From: Kuschelorhynchus macadamiae
Taxonomy: Eukaryota > Arthropoda > Insecta > Coleoptera > Curculionidae
DNA: 64,000 nucleotides
Direction of reading: 5' to 3'
Assembly (NCBI GenBank): GCA_030620095.1
Contig: JAUTXW010000588.1
Location: forward strand, 2,043,001 to 2,107,000
Within the stretch, counting starts at the first letter, position 1, and each line of letters opens with the position of its first letter. The notes beneath the pieces were generated by a model. The model searched no databases, was not told where the DNA came from, and was given only the letters and a program-made list of their open reading frames with translations. The position numbers and the translations under genes were made by a program. Of this stretch, positions 40,200-51,685 are shown piece by piece.

Positions 40200-41000
40200 A
40201 TATTTGGGTAATGTTAATATTTCGTCATAGCTTTATTGCTTTCTATTATTTTGTTAAGTCTATTCAGTATAGATGTGTAAAGGTTAAACCGGGTTCATCA
40301 GTTAGTTCATTCCATGTTTCTTCGATGAACTCAATCAATTTGTTAATATTGTTAGGTCGCAAGTTAACTGGGTCTAAATTTTCTCGTCATAAGACTTCAC
40401 ATATCTTCTAGTATATTTAAGTCAATACTCTTTTCCGGCCACACTAGAGTTTCTAAATTATTTCTAACCATCCCGTTATTATGGCTGCATTATGGACCGG
40501 GCAATTATCCTGTTGATATATGAAAATTAATTAGAAAAATGACACTTGGCATCATAATATTTTGCAATATATTCCTGTAGGTAATCGCGTTAATCTTTCA
40601 TTTATGATCCAGCTCACTCTCAGGCTTCGGGAACTTAGCCACGCTCATACATTCACAGAAAAACTTCCGGATTTTTCGGAGTTGTGAATATAATCTTCAT
40701 TAAACCTTATTTCTTGGGGCTTGTACACTCTTATCTGACCACTAGAATGCGAACACTTTTTCGTCGGTAAAAGCAACACTATTCCAATTTTCACGTAAAA
40801 TGTTATTTAAAGCGAAAATAACCCTTGCCTGTTTGTAGTCGTTTCCTAGGATCACTTTTTTGGCAGGGGCACAGTTCGCGATTTATTTATTCTGCCGCTT
40901 GCTGTGAATCTTGATGCAGGAAAATTTGATATGGCATTTCGTGCTACTTCGATTGGAGTATTACATTCATAATATAGGTTATATCTCTTATTGGTATATC
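40200..41000 (-). pseudogene. Tc1-type transposase remnant
   Basis: On the minus strand the relic shows NNILRENWNSVAFTDEKVF (first catalytic Asp in TDEK, about 40800-40745), then CPVHNAAIITGWLE (second block, its QQD degraded, about 40510-40460) and, frame-shifted, WPEKSIDLNILEDM (about 40440-40400). The last piece equals the W....PDLNPIE..W block, whose Glu is the third catalytic residue of Tc1 elements. Stops are frequent throughout. The order and spacing follow a complete Tc1 core, so this is an old full-length insertion. Its terminal repeats were not found. Confidence 0.75.
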
Positions 41001-42830
41001 GTCTTGGTCAGGCATGATTATTTGAGCACTTATTAAATAATCGAGCTGAGGCATTGCACTATTTATAAAAAATGTATGGCAAACAACGGTAAATGATTTT
41101 GACTGCTTTGTTAATCATTATGTTCAAACTGACAAGGTTGATTTGTAATAGCTTTTAATCGATTTACGACTTGTATAGGTACACGATTGTACATTAACTG
41201 GACTCTGAATGGACTGGAAATTGGATGCAACTAAAAGTGTTCTGTATTTAATTTTATTGTATAATTATTGACGTTTTCTTTTATAATTATAACATTGGTA
41301 CAATTTTGTTTCAACTACATAAATAAGTAAATAATTAAATGCCATGTGCTAATCGGGTACCAATTCTCTTACCAAATAAAATATATGTTTTAAAAAATAA
41401 GTACTGTAATGAAAGGATGTTTTTAAATAACGAACTGAATAATTCGACTCCTGTTGTAGATATAATACAATATTATAATCAACTAAGAATTTCCTTTGGT
41501 CGCTTTGAATATAAATATTTAGCAATTATAAATTAAGGCAAAACTTTATAAAAATATAGATTAAAATTGCCATAAGTGTAGTATACTTAGGAATGAAGCT
41601 GTATAGGGTAAGTCAATAATTATCTCTTATCTTAGAACTAGAAGAATATAATAAAAATCGCATATACAACAGGCAATTATTTAAAAAAAAAATTGAAATG
41701 TCGCATTCAAGTAATTGTCTCATTGATACGAATTCGAAAATTGTTTTAATAAGTATTTGGCACAGGTCATCAAATATGTAAAATATTGATTTTATTTGCT
41801 ATAAATAGGATGATTGTTAACAATAAAAAGCGAGAAGACGAAAATATTTTTTTATTATAATAAAACTCATACAAAAATTATTAATAACATAATAATATCT
41901 ATAGTTTTAAAAATAACAGTATAAAAGTAAAACTTAGTTCTTGCGGCTGCTGTCTGAAAATACAAAGTATATTTTATATATACGTTTTTGTGTGTTGAAA
42001 AAAAAATCTTTGAAATATGTATTTCAAATTTATCTAAGAGAGAGAGAGAGAGAGAGAGCTGAGGCGGTCGCCCACCACACAAACGCTTACAAGTGCTTAT
42101 CTTGACGTTAGCCAAAGCTAATAAGCATTTTTTCAGGACACAGTTTTTAACCAGACATGCATACAGAAAGTTGCGAATATCTCCCCGAATTCTTTGATGA
42201 GCGGTAAAAATATTTAGGTTGGAAAAGTAGAATTTTCACCATCTCATGCATTATTTGATATTGTGTGTTAGATATAACAGCTATTTATTTGCGATAAACG
42301 GGGGTTTTGTTTACAGGAATTATAACATACATTGATTAAAACGGTTATTATTAAAAAATAATTAACCTGAGCCCGAATATAGCAAGAACTTAATAAGTTA
42401 TAACCGTTATAATGATTTTTTCTCCATAATTTAAAGCATTGTGTCGGTAATAGTTAAATCACAAAAATAGTTATTTATACTATAAGAGATATTAGTAACA
42501 TTTACCAGTCGAGGATGAGTTTGCGCCCAAGCGACAGCGAGGGTTGGCAAAAAAGTTCGAGACTGGTTAATATACTTACATCCCATATAGTATATGATAT
42601 TTTTCCCCCTCCCTGTATTCTATGTTTACAAGAAAATGCTGGATATATTTCTGGATTTTTATTATCATTACATTCGATAGCATTTTCATTAAATTATGAA
42701 GGCAGCCGTGATCCGTTGCCAGAGCAACATAAGCAGTTTTTATTTTATCAACAACGTCAAGTTGACAGCTCATAAAGAAAAGTTTGAAGAAGTCGAATTG
42801 TTTGATTCTCTGTGGACAAAATTGATGTTT
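41001..42830. other. No gene recognised
   Basis: AT-rich DNA with a (GA)n run at 42038-42058. The open frame at 42515-42775 shows no domain and I regard it as chance. Confidence 0.45.
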
Positions 42831-42839
42831 TAGACATAG

Positions 42840-43915
42840 AAGAATCAGCGAATATTGCTTGTTTATCTCTACTACCGGAAAAGTCGAAAAAGAGGTATGA
42901 GCAGCATATAAATCCTTTAAGAATTGGTGCCTAAGCAAGACGGCTACTGCAGTCTCAGAAACCTTGTTTTTGGCGTATTTCTACGAAAAAAGTGCTATAT
43001 TGAAGTCCCCATCAAACTTATGGTGTGAGTATTCGATGTTGAAGTCCACCCTTTTTATAGAGGAAAATATATATATTTCTAAGTATCCAAAACTTCGAGC
43101 ATTTTTGAAAAGAAAAAATGATGGTTATAGACCCAAAAAATCGAATGTGTTTAACAGGGAAGATGTGAATAAGTTCATGCTTGAAGCCCCCGATGATATA
43201 TACTTATTGATGAAAGTCGTAATGGTAATGGGATTTGCTGGAGCGTGCCGTTCTAATGAACTCTGTGAAATGAAAATGGACAATGTTTAAATACGTCAAG
43301 AAGTCATAATTGTGACAATTCCTGACTCCGAAAATGGAAGGTCACGTACATTTACAGTGACAAAAAGTGACGACACTCAGGTTTGTCATTTCAAAATAAT
43401 TCAAAAGTACATTGATACAAGAAGATTCCACATGACGACTATTAATCCGCGCTTCTTTATGCGATATCAAAATGGAAAGTGCTTAAACCAGCGGGAAAAA
43501 TACGTTTTCGTCAATTTCGAGTAAAATTGCGAAATTTCTAAAGTTTGAGAACTTCAAAATGTATACTGGACACTCTTTTAGAAGAACGTCGGCAACTATA
43601 TTAGTAAATACTGAAGTTGATGTATTAGCTATCAAGCGACATGGTGGATTGAAATCCGCTACTATTGCGGAAAGTTATGTAGCTGAGAGCCTGAATAATA
43701 AAAAGGAAGTAGCGAATAAAATTTTATACAATAAGACCCAGCCAGAAGTCTCTTACAGTGCTTCAACAGTGACAGAAACATTGGTTAGAAATGAAGGATC
43801 TGTGGATTCAGAAAATGTAATACACATTGAGAAGAAACGAGAAAATGTGTTTCCAAATTTTGTCAATAATGTGAATAATTGTAATAATTGTACCATTAAT
43901 ATTCATTTCAAATAA
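42840..43915 (+). pseudogene. Tyrosine recombinase of Crypton type, lightly broken
   Basis: The N-terminal SAM-like core-binding part begins near LPEKSKKRYE (about 42880) and, after a frameshift near 42930, runs KSFKNWCLSK...LAYFYEKS...LWCEYSML...KYPKLRAFLK. The catalytic part follows with GACRSNEL (Arg at 43248-43250). A single TAA at 43288 interrupts the frame, which then continues in phase as VIIVTIPDSENGRSRTF. A frameshift near 43500 leads to GHSFRRTSATIL (His 43571, Arg 43580), LAIKRHGG and the candidate nucleophile Tyr at 43676-43678 (IAESYV). R, H-x-x-R, H and Y are therefore all kept. The Asn/Cys-rich tail (NNCNNCTIN) is typical of insect copies. The family joins DNA through a covalent phosphotyrosine. 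Three lesions disable this copy. Confidence 0.8.
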
Positions 43916-43919
43916 TATC

Positions 43920-44290
43920 TCCGGATTTTTGTAATATGTTGATGAAATCAAAAATTAAAACTACTTATAATAATTTAGATTATTAACTTCCCTAGGGATG
44001 TAAGTTGACTTACATCGTCGTTAAGGGCAACCAATACCTTGTTGAGTAACTTTCACTCACGTCTGTCAAAGCAGTGTCAAAATAGGTTGCTTACAATACA
44101 GGGAGGGGAAAACCCATTTTCATACATGTATCAAAACATGTGAAATGTCTCTTAACAGATAAGAAGAAATAAGAAATGGTATATTAAAAAACAAGTCTTG
44201 AAAACTGTAGTTGAAAATTAAATTAATATTCTTTCTGCTAAGTAACACCGCAAAATCGAAAATACAGAAAAAAGTGCAAGAATAAAAATA
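43920..44290. other. No gene recognised
   Basis: Short noncoding interval between the recombinase relic and a hairpin MITE. Confidence 0.5.
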
Positions 44291-44298
44291 TTATTCCT

Positions 44299-44412
44299 CA
44301 CAGTCTATCGTAGCGTGGCACTGTAGTCAATAGCTGAACTTAAATTAATGTCACACATTGTGACTAGTTCAGCTATTGACTACAGTGAGGCGCTACGATA
44401 GCCTGTGAGAAA
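44299..44412. repeat. Hairpin MITE
   Basis: CACAGTCTATCGTAGCG...TATTGACTACAG-type arms of about 42 bp face each other around a short spacer (about 44341-44370). A related sequence at 45083-45190 shares ACTAGTTCAGCT.TTG.CTA, then GAGAAAT, CA.GAATTTT.AATGCAA and GATGCT, indicating a second, truncated and diverged family member. Confidence 0.85.
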
Positions 44413-45082
44413 TGGTACTGTGCACAGTGTGAGGTCACGTAGTGAGACATCAGGAATTTTCAATGCAAGGATGCTTTGGGGATTAGAGCATTTTCATGGG
44501 ATGCGTAGAAAAATTATTATGACTATATATATTATAAACTACGGATTCAATGTTTAGCCTTAAAAGGATAGTGAAAGCGATGTTTTTGTTTTTATACGTT
44601 TTACAGCCCGGTCCCTTCCGACGTCTCACTTTAAGATCCGTGCGGCGGACTATAGAGTGGTGCCAGGGTGGTCTCATCTGCAATGATAGAACATTTAGCT
44701 ATATAATATTTGTTCTCAATTAAATAATAATAGTGATAATATATAAATGAATATTTAAATTGAGAACAAACACTAATGTATCTCAATTTTTGAAGATATA
44801 ATATTGTAGGGATCATTAATATTAATGTCTCCTACAATTTGTCTTCCAAAGTCTCAATACTGTCAACATATAATGTTTTAAAAAAATCACAGTTATGATT
44901 CAACTATTAACTCCTTGAATATTACAAAAACTACACACACATACTTATTCTATAGTTATTGATATATCAATAGTTACCGATAACTATCGATAATTATCGG
45001 CATTTCAATAAATAAAATGTATCGATCTGTGATGTAGTATGGCCTATCGATAGTAAAATCTAATACTGCCCATTCCCAATTA

Positions 45083-45190
45083 CGACTAGTTCAGCTGTTG
45101 GCTATAGTATAGCGCCACGTTAGACTGTTAGAAATATTCACATCGTGAGAAATGAGGAATTTTTAATGCAAGATGCTATGCGGATTATAT
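45083..45190. repeat. Diverged half-copy of the hairpin MITE
   Basis: Homologous in the same orientation to 44360-44480 (right arm plus downstream flank of the hairpin). The left arm is absent. Confidence 0.7.
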
Positions 45191-45199
45191 GCTCATACA

Positions 45200-46110
45200 T
45201 TTATTATTAATTTAGTGTGTTTGCTGCACATGCCTTCAGCTTGTGACATCAAACGTTCACACTCGTATGAAATGTACGTGTTTCGGCATTTGTTGCACAA
45301 TAAAATATTTTAGCACCTGTAGAAACATTTTTTCAACACTTATGTAAGCACTTGTTAATGCCCATAAAACATAACAATTTAATTTGGTCTTCAGTGTAGA
45401 GTTTTTCTTACCTCACGGCCCAACTATGATGGTAGGCCCATAAAAAATAGCTATTATCAATTAAACTTTGGTAATATTAACCTTATAATTTTTAACTTTT
45501 CTATTTTTTTTCTAGGATGCCATACACATCATATATTGCGGGAGAAAGTATGAAAGTAGGCCAACAAGATCTCAGAAATTAATTTATTCTCAGAACTTCA
45601 TCAGCTCTTAAACAACATAAAATGTGTTTATTTTTTAACAGAGAGTGCTGGAACAAATTATGCATCGTCGCATCATTCCAATTTAATCACAACCGTCTGC
45701 AGCTTATTAAATAAACGCAAACAATTCCAAAGACAGCTATAAACTTCACAGCTAACGACTGCCTGGATGCACCTTAATTTGTTGTTTCAAACTATTTAGA
45801 TGGTTTGTAACTCGTAAATTGAATATAACATATATATAGTGTGAATATTAAAGATAAATCCAGTTGTTTATATTTGAAAAACACGATCGATCACCTAGGT
45901 GAATCTAGTCGCATATTGTTAGCTTGAAAAATTAACATGAATTATATTATAACAAAATTAGCGGCACAACTAAACCTACTTTGCAAATACTCTTATTAAT
46001 AAAATTAATTAAACCATATTAATCAATAAACAATGAAATCAAATATCTATCATACACGTTGACCCATTTTCGTGGGTTTTACGGGGTTTCTCGATTATGA
46101 GTAGAGATAG
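45200..46110. other. No gene recognised
   Basis: Unassigned AT-rich DNA with no recognisable features. Confidence 0.5.
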
Positions 46111-46114
46111 AGAG

Positions 46115-48218
46115 ATGCGGTTTTCGCGACAGTATGCTACTTTTTCCTGAAACTAAAGATGCCATAAATAGATCTTAGCTAACCGTCATAGTGTCTGTGC
46201 AATACAGGGCAATTTTGAAAATTTGTCGTTTTTGGGCACCCCCCTATCTCGGTTATTTTAAACGTTATTATAAATGTTAAAACGGATCTTTATATAACTT
46301 TACGTAAAATCCAGTAGCATACTCAGATTTTTTTTAGAAAGATCATTTTTTTTTGAGATATTGGTATACCTAACTTGCCTTCTTTGAAATGGGACATCCT
46401 TTATATTTTTCTTTTGTGATATCAGGCTCACTGAACACTTTAAAAATATATATCATGGTCTATATTTATTTTCATAAATAACGCCGCAAAATGCTTTTAT
46501 CAATTTTTTTACGTAGGCTGCCATGGATATTTAACAATCGTAACGCAAAAATCAAAATCATATTTTTTTATTGAAGGAAACATTTTTCATCATAAAAGTA
46601 AAATCACTAATACGGGAGTAACAAACTTATACAATGGAATAATAAAAACATAATAGAGAAACTTTAACAAAAGCTAAAAAAAATAATCTACAAATATTGT
46701 TCAAATTGCTCACCATTATTCGGCAAAGATTTTATATTCTTTTTAAAGCGTTTTCTAATATAAAAGATTGTCTCTGCAATTGTTTAATTGCATTTTCAGT
46801 AGCCACTTTATATTGACATATTGCCTTGCATACATTTTATCTTCTAAATAACCCTACAAAAAGAAATCTAGAACCAAAAGGTCCGGAGAGCGTAGTTGCC
46901 ATTAAACAGGTCTATTTGTTCCTATTTATTTTCTTGTAAAATGTTGGTTGAGCCAGTTTAGGATAATTCCTGCACTGCGGGCTGGAGCCCCGTTTTGCTG
47001 GAAGAATATATTATTCAGTTAGGCCAAGGGGATATCTTCCAGAATTCGCATAGAATTTCCTTCTAGGATTTGTAAATACCTATTTAAATCTAGACTTCCT
47101 TTAAAAATTATATAACTAATTTTTCTCTAAAAAATAAAGCAGGAAGCATTGAAGCTAAATCTCCCCTGACGTTTTCTCGGAAGAACGACATGTTGATTTT
47201 CCTGACTCCAGAAGCGCTTATTTGTTCGACTCAAAATTCCCTTGACAAATGTGGCTCATCCGATCTAATAATTTTATTGTGAAAATCATGATCTTCTGCT
47301 TTCATACTTAAAAACTATCTACAGAACTCCAATCAACGCACAGCGTCACCAGGGAGCAAATCAAGGACTCGTTTGAATTTGTATGGTGTGAATTTATTTT
47401 TTTTTAGAATTCCTTGCACTGTGCTTTTGGGTACCCCTTTATCTTTTTCCATTTTTCTACATGATGTTTCCAGATTTGCTTGAATAAGTGCTAAAACATT
47501 GACCTCAGATTCCTCGTTCTTTTTGTTATAGGATTGTGGCCGAGGCTTGCAAACAGACCGATATTGTCCTAGATATGATTATTTTTTTTTTTAAATATTC
47601 TTTTATCGGATTTTCTTCTTTCAGGATCTCTGTAACAAAAGTAACAAAATTAACAAAAAAATTAATTTCAAAATACATATTTCGATGATAAAAAACAACT
47701 AACCTGTTATGATAAAGCTCTCAAATTTCTGGTTCTGAGACATATAAACAATCAATGTAACAGTAATCACAAGAACCAATAAACCATACAACAATAACAA
47801 TAATAGATAACTGTGATTAATTAAAAGATCAGAATGACAACAACTGTAATAACATAGCAGCGCTAGGATTTTATTCTCGACGTTAAGATGGTTAAATATC
47901 CATGGCTGGCTACGTAAAAGAATTGAAAAATGCATTTTGCGGTTTTATTTATGAAAATAAATAGAGACTATGATATATATTTTTAAATCGTTCAGTGAGT
48001 CTGATATTATAAGAAAAAAAAAAAAAGGTGTCCCATTTACAAGAAGGCAAGTTAAGTCAATATCTCGAAAAATATGACCTTTGGAAAAAGTCTCGTTTTT
48101 ACGTTTACAATAACTTTTAAAATCACCCTGTAGCACAGAAACTATGACGGTTATCTAAGATCTGTTTGTAGCATCTTTAGTTTCAGGAAAAAGTAGCTTG
48201 TTGTCGCGAAATCTGCAC
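46115..48218 (-). mobile_element. Fossil long-TIR mariner-type transposon
   Basis: Inverted arms of roughly 0.4 kb (about 46115-46550 and 47880-48218) share TTTCGCGACA, GCTACTTTTTCCTGAAACTA, TAACCGTCATAGT, GAGATATTG, AACTTGCCTTCT, CTCACTGAAC, TTTAAAAATATATATCAT and GCCATGGATATTTAAC. Between them lies a minus-strand transposase relic. The architecture mirrors the intact element at 13.7-16.4 kb, but the sequence is different and much older. Confidence 0.82.
46686..47565 (-). pseudogene. Mariner-type transposase relic
   Basis: Reading on the minus strand: an N-terminal part with EVNVLALIQANLETSCRKM and VPKSTVQGILKKNKFTPYKF (a helix-turn-helix, about 47500-47370), then LLPGDAVR and LEFCR. The first catalytic block survives as RSDEPHLS (about 47270). 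The next part, KRFWSQENQHVVLPRK, covers the start of the core. The second block is QQNGAPAR, where the catalytic Asp is Asn. The third block is QLRSPDLLVLDFFL. It ends PNNGEQFEQYL. Many frameshifts and stops separate these pieces. Order and completeness show that the insertion was originally a full transposase. Confidence 0.85.
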
Positions 48219-48990
48219 CAAACGGATCTTTTTGGCTTTTTGTCAATTAATGAAATAAAACATATTTTTTGAGTTTTTAGAATTTCCTCTGATACACGAT
48301 AACTGTCGAAAAAACTTTTTCTATTTGTTTTTACGGGGTACCTAAATACTCGAGAATCTGGCTTAAAAAAAGTCTGTATATATTTGTAATTTGAAAAACG
48401 TCCGGGGGCAACCACAAGCGCAGAGCATCAAGTTCTATCGAATTTCAGTCGTAGTTACAACCGCTGTCAAACTAATATATTTAGGTAAATTTTATTTATT
48501 GTCAGAGCCTCAATAACGGGTTTTTGGGTATTTTTGAGAATGGCATGGCACAATTTAGATATTTTTAGAAAGATAGCCACAATTTGAGGTGTCATACTTT
48601 TCCCATTTTTGTAAAATGTCTTTAAGAAAATTTGCTCTCATACCCAATTTATGAGAAATGTCGATATTCGTTTGATGACGATTACCTTTTTTGGATCAGT
48701 TGGAGTTGAGTATTTAAGCCGGGATTTTTTTACACTTCGGCGTTTTCGGTTTTTTAACTCAAATTTTCCAAATATTGCGTGCTTTTATGGTAATACATAT
48801 TTAACGTAGGGAGTGTAACCATTAAATACGAATTTCTTTATTGTACTTGTTCGGGTAAGTCGTAAAACTTATAATATATACTTATAATATAAAGTGGGGA
48901 AATTTTGTTTTCGCAGCTGTGAATTTTTTAATTTTTTTTCTGTAATAGGACTTTTGTAGGATTAAAATAAGTATCGATTTAGAGTTTTTG
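48219..48990. other. No gene recognised
   Basis: Unassigned. A minus-strand stretch near 48700 is Lys/Arg-rich (KKSRLKYSTPTDPKK) but too broken to assign. Confidence 0.4.
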
Positions 48991-48993
48991 GTA

Positions 48994-49460
48994 TTAGATA
49001 GGATTGTCGATTATTATCTTCCATACTGTTGGTAGTTTTAATGATTCGTCCCTTTTATTCAAATCACCCTGTTTTTCAATTTCTATGTATACTCCGTGGT
49101 TTTCAAGTTTGATTTTATCTTTTGAGTTTCCAAGTAGTTTACCTATAGGTGTTTGTGGCTTGTGTATTGTTTGTATGTTGTGTTTCCTAAGAATTTTTCC
49201 AATTCTGTCTGTTGTGCCTTTTACATATGGTAAGACTACTTGTTGCTTTCTCGGCTCGTAATTTTTGTTGTTCGTTGTTCGGGAAACCTGTACATTAATA
49301 GCTTTCTCTATGGTGCGATTTGTGTGGCCATTTTTCTTTAAAGCACTAGATATTACCTTAAGTTCGCTTTGACTCGTCTGTGTTTCAGTTAATCGCACGG
49401 ATCTGGATATTAGGGTATTTGCCACAGCTTAAATTTGTGCTGGGTGATGATGTGATACAA
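48994..49460 (-). pseudogene. Second Penelope-like fragment, GIY-YIG region deleted
   Basis: About 90% identical in protein to 12069-12700, but the 72 codons corresponding to 12408-12623 are absent. GVY runs straight into IEIEKQGDLNKRDESLKLPTVWK, in frame. The lost part is exactly the segment with CQDC, YVGQT and the rest of the endonuclease. One Gln codon upstream (CAA in the other copy) is TAA here, so the frame is also closed at 49430. The 3' end diverges after IIID. Homology begins at the same CACATCATCACCC point as in the other copy, suggesting shared 5' truncation or the same mosaic boundary. Confidence 0.88.
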
Positions 49461-50201
49461 AGTTATCCTATATACATATTTTTAAGTGAAATGTAGCAAA
49501 CCTAGATGTTTTTAAGTCATCCTATACACGTACATACATACTATCTTTCTTAAAAGATACGCAGAGGACCCTATATCTTATTTATCTTATCTTATTTTTG
49601 AAATTTTTTTCTCCAGAATTAAACCAATATTTAGTGTAGCGAGTTGTGAAGAAATGCACTAAACGAAGTGAAATCAAAAGGTAATTTGGGAGTTCAGATA
49701 GAATAAAGGAAATTTTAAAAACTTAAAAACTTTCAGCAAAAAGGTCTATCACTACTTATCACAGCTACATACAATTTAATGTATCTGAATTAGTTGGCAT
49801 TTGACGTAACATGAAAGTTAGGGAAGTAAAAATAAACAAAAGAGTTTTTTTTTAATATAATGGTGGCGCTTAATTTTTGTATTTTGACAAGCCTATGTTT
49901 AACAGTCATATGTAAACACATTTAGAAGCATTTCTCTTGATCATAATTGACGCAAGAAGCAAATGTTTAATGCATGCATAAGATGAAAAGACATGTTAAA
50001 AGACTTGTTGAAAACAAAGTCCCCTAAATGAATAAATCGGAATGTATTAAAATATACTAAACTAAAGCTGGGTAGAATCTAAACTCGGTAGGAAGAGATC
50101 CAAGATTTGGGAACCTTAGAAGAAAATTCTTTAAGAGTCGTATATTGGCAGTACTAAACTTGACGGAGTACGATGCGGTTTATGATTAAAATGGATGCAA
50201 G

Positions 50202-50256
<55 letters not shown>

Positions 50257-51265
50257 AACTCATAATGAACAAAAACCTTTTACTTTTAATGAATGCGCTT
50301 CTTTTATCCTCATGACAACTTACTTCTTTTGCATCTCTCCTTGAATCAAATAAATTATTCATAGACTCTAAACAAAACAGTAATAAGGAGCGCGAAATGA
50401 GATAAGCGTAAGATGCATCATAGCAACTTAATCAAAACAGACTGCAACTTAATAACTAAATGCAAACTTATCTAAAGTCAGTCGTAAACTTTACGATTTC
50501 AAGACTGCAGCGGTGCCCCTATGTATATTTTAGGCAATTTCTTTGGAATATGTTGACTAAGTAGATAAACAATACATATTAATGCTATTTACCCACTTTA
50601 TTTTAGGGAAGAATTTTATGCCGAGAAGTGCCAAGTCTAGGCTGAGAGATTTTCTTTATTTAACCAAATAGTTGTATTTTCTTTTTTTTTATTGTAGGAA
50701 GAAAATAGCGGGCGATTTGCTTAATAACTGGTGGGAATTTTGGTGCTAAAGTGTCAATTTTTATTTTTCATTCCCTTTATTTATGAAATTGTCTGGAAAA
50801 ATAGTCTAATTTTTAACTTTCCAGGGTAACTACAAATAGAACACTTATGTTACAGAGTATAGTTTTAGTCATATTTTATTACCTCTAACAAATAAATATA
50901 TTATTTTAATAATATAAATATTCCTATTTTTAATTAATTTTACATTATTAAAAAATCTGTAAATTTCTTTCGCCTGGAAGTTCCTTAGTCATAAATCTTT
51001 TCTTTTATTAGGAATAGTGAAGTATGATCCAATTTAGTTCAGTACATATTCATTTAGTAACACATATACTATCTATTCACTCATTTTTATTGGGCGCCAT
51101 TTTTTTTATCATAGTGGATTCCTATCAATATGTTACCAGTTTCTATCTATGCCACACTTGATTTTGGGCATAATTTAAAATAAATTCAATAAGTAGTTTT
51201 TACATTGACACACTGCCATTTGATTGTGTTATGAATTCGTATCATTTTATCCCTATTTCATATTT
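49461..51265. other. No gene recognised
   Basis: AT-rich DNA with a TA array (50206-50247) and a weak partial copy of the GACA-containing dispersed repeat at about 51080-51200. No gene is seen. Confidence 0.5.
50206..50247. repeat. (TA)n array
   Basis: TA repeat in unassigned DNA. Confidence 0.95.
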
Positions 51266-51297
51266 GAGAGTGTAACTTCTAAAGGGTCTAAGTGCCA
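51266..51297 (+). repeat. Left TIR of the candidate transposon
   Basis: GAGAGTGTAACTTCTAAAGG continuing into GTCTAAGTGCCA. Inverted match to 53625-53656 with three mismatches. Confidence 0.85.
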
Positions 51298-51685
51298 AAA
51301 CTATGAAACAGAAATATTGATAAAAAACTGATTTGTGTTTTAATAAAACGAAACCATTTCAATAGATACGTTTATTTAGATTAATCGTGAGCTAACAGTA
51401 CTTCTTAGCATAAATTAGGAAGCAAAAACATTGTAATAACATACAAAATCAAAAAACATTGTCGAAAATTTGTAAACGTTCTAAGTGCCCTATTAAATAC
51501 AACATAAAATAGTCTAACTGCCAAAATATAGAAAACAAACTACATAAATGAAAAATATATTAAAAGTAATGTTGTAAGCGTGATCCAAATCATGAAAAAA
51601 CAAGTAAGTATAAAATCTATCAAAAAACTAAAATTATTATCCTACATTCCATTACAATATGAATTTCAAAATGAAAAGGTAAACA

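Noticed and set aside
42515..42775. 86-codon frame just upstream of the tyrosine recombinase
   Set aside because: It is in a different frame from the recombinase, ends before the domain begins and has no family resemblance.
44950..45060. Cluster of TATCGATA-like palindromes (DREF-type sites)
   Set aside because: TATCGATA variants arise easily in this AT-rich context and no gene start lies nearby, so I do not call a regulatory element.
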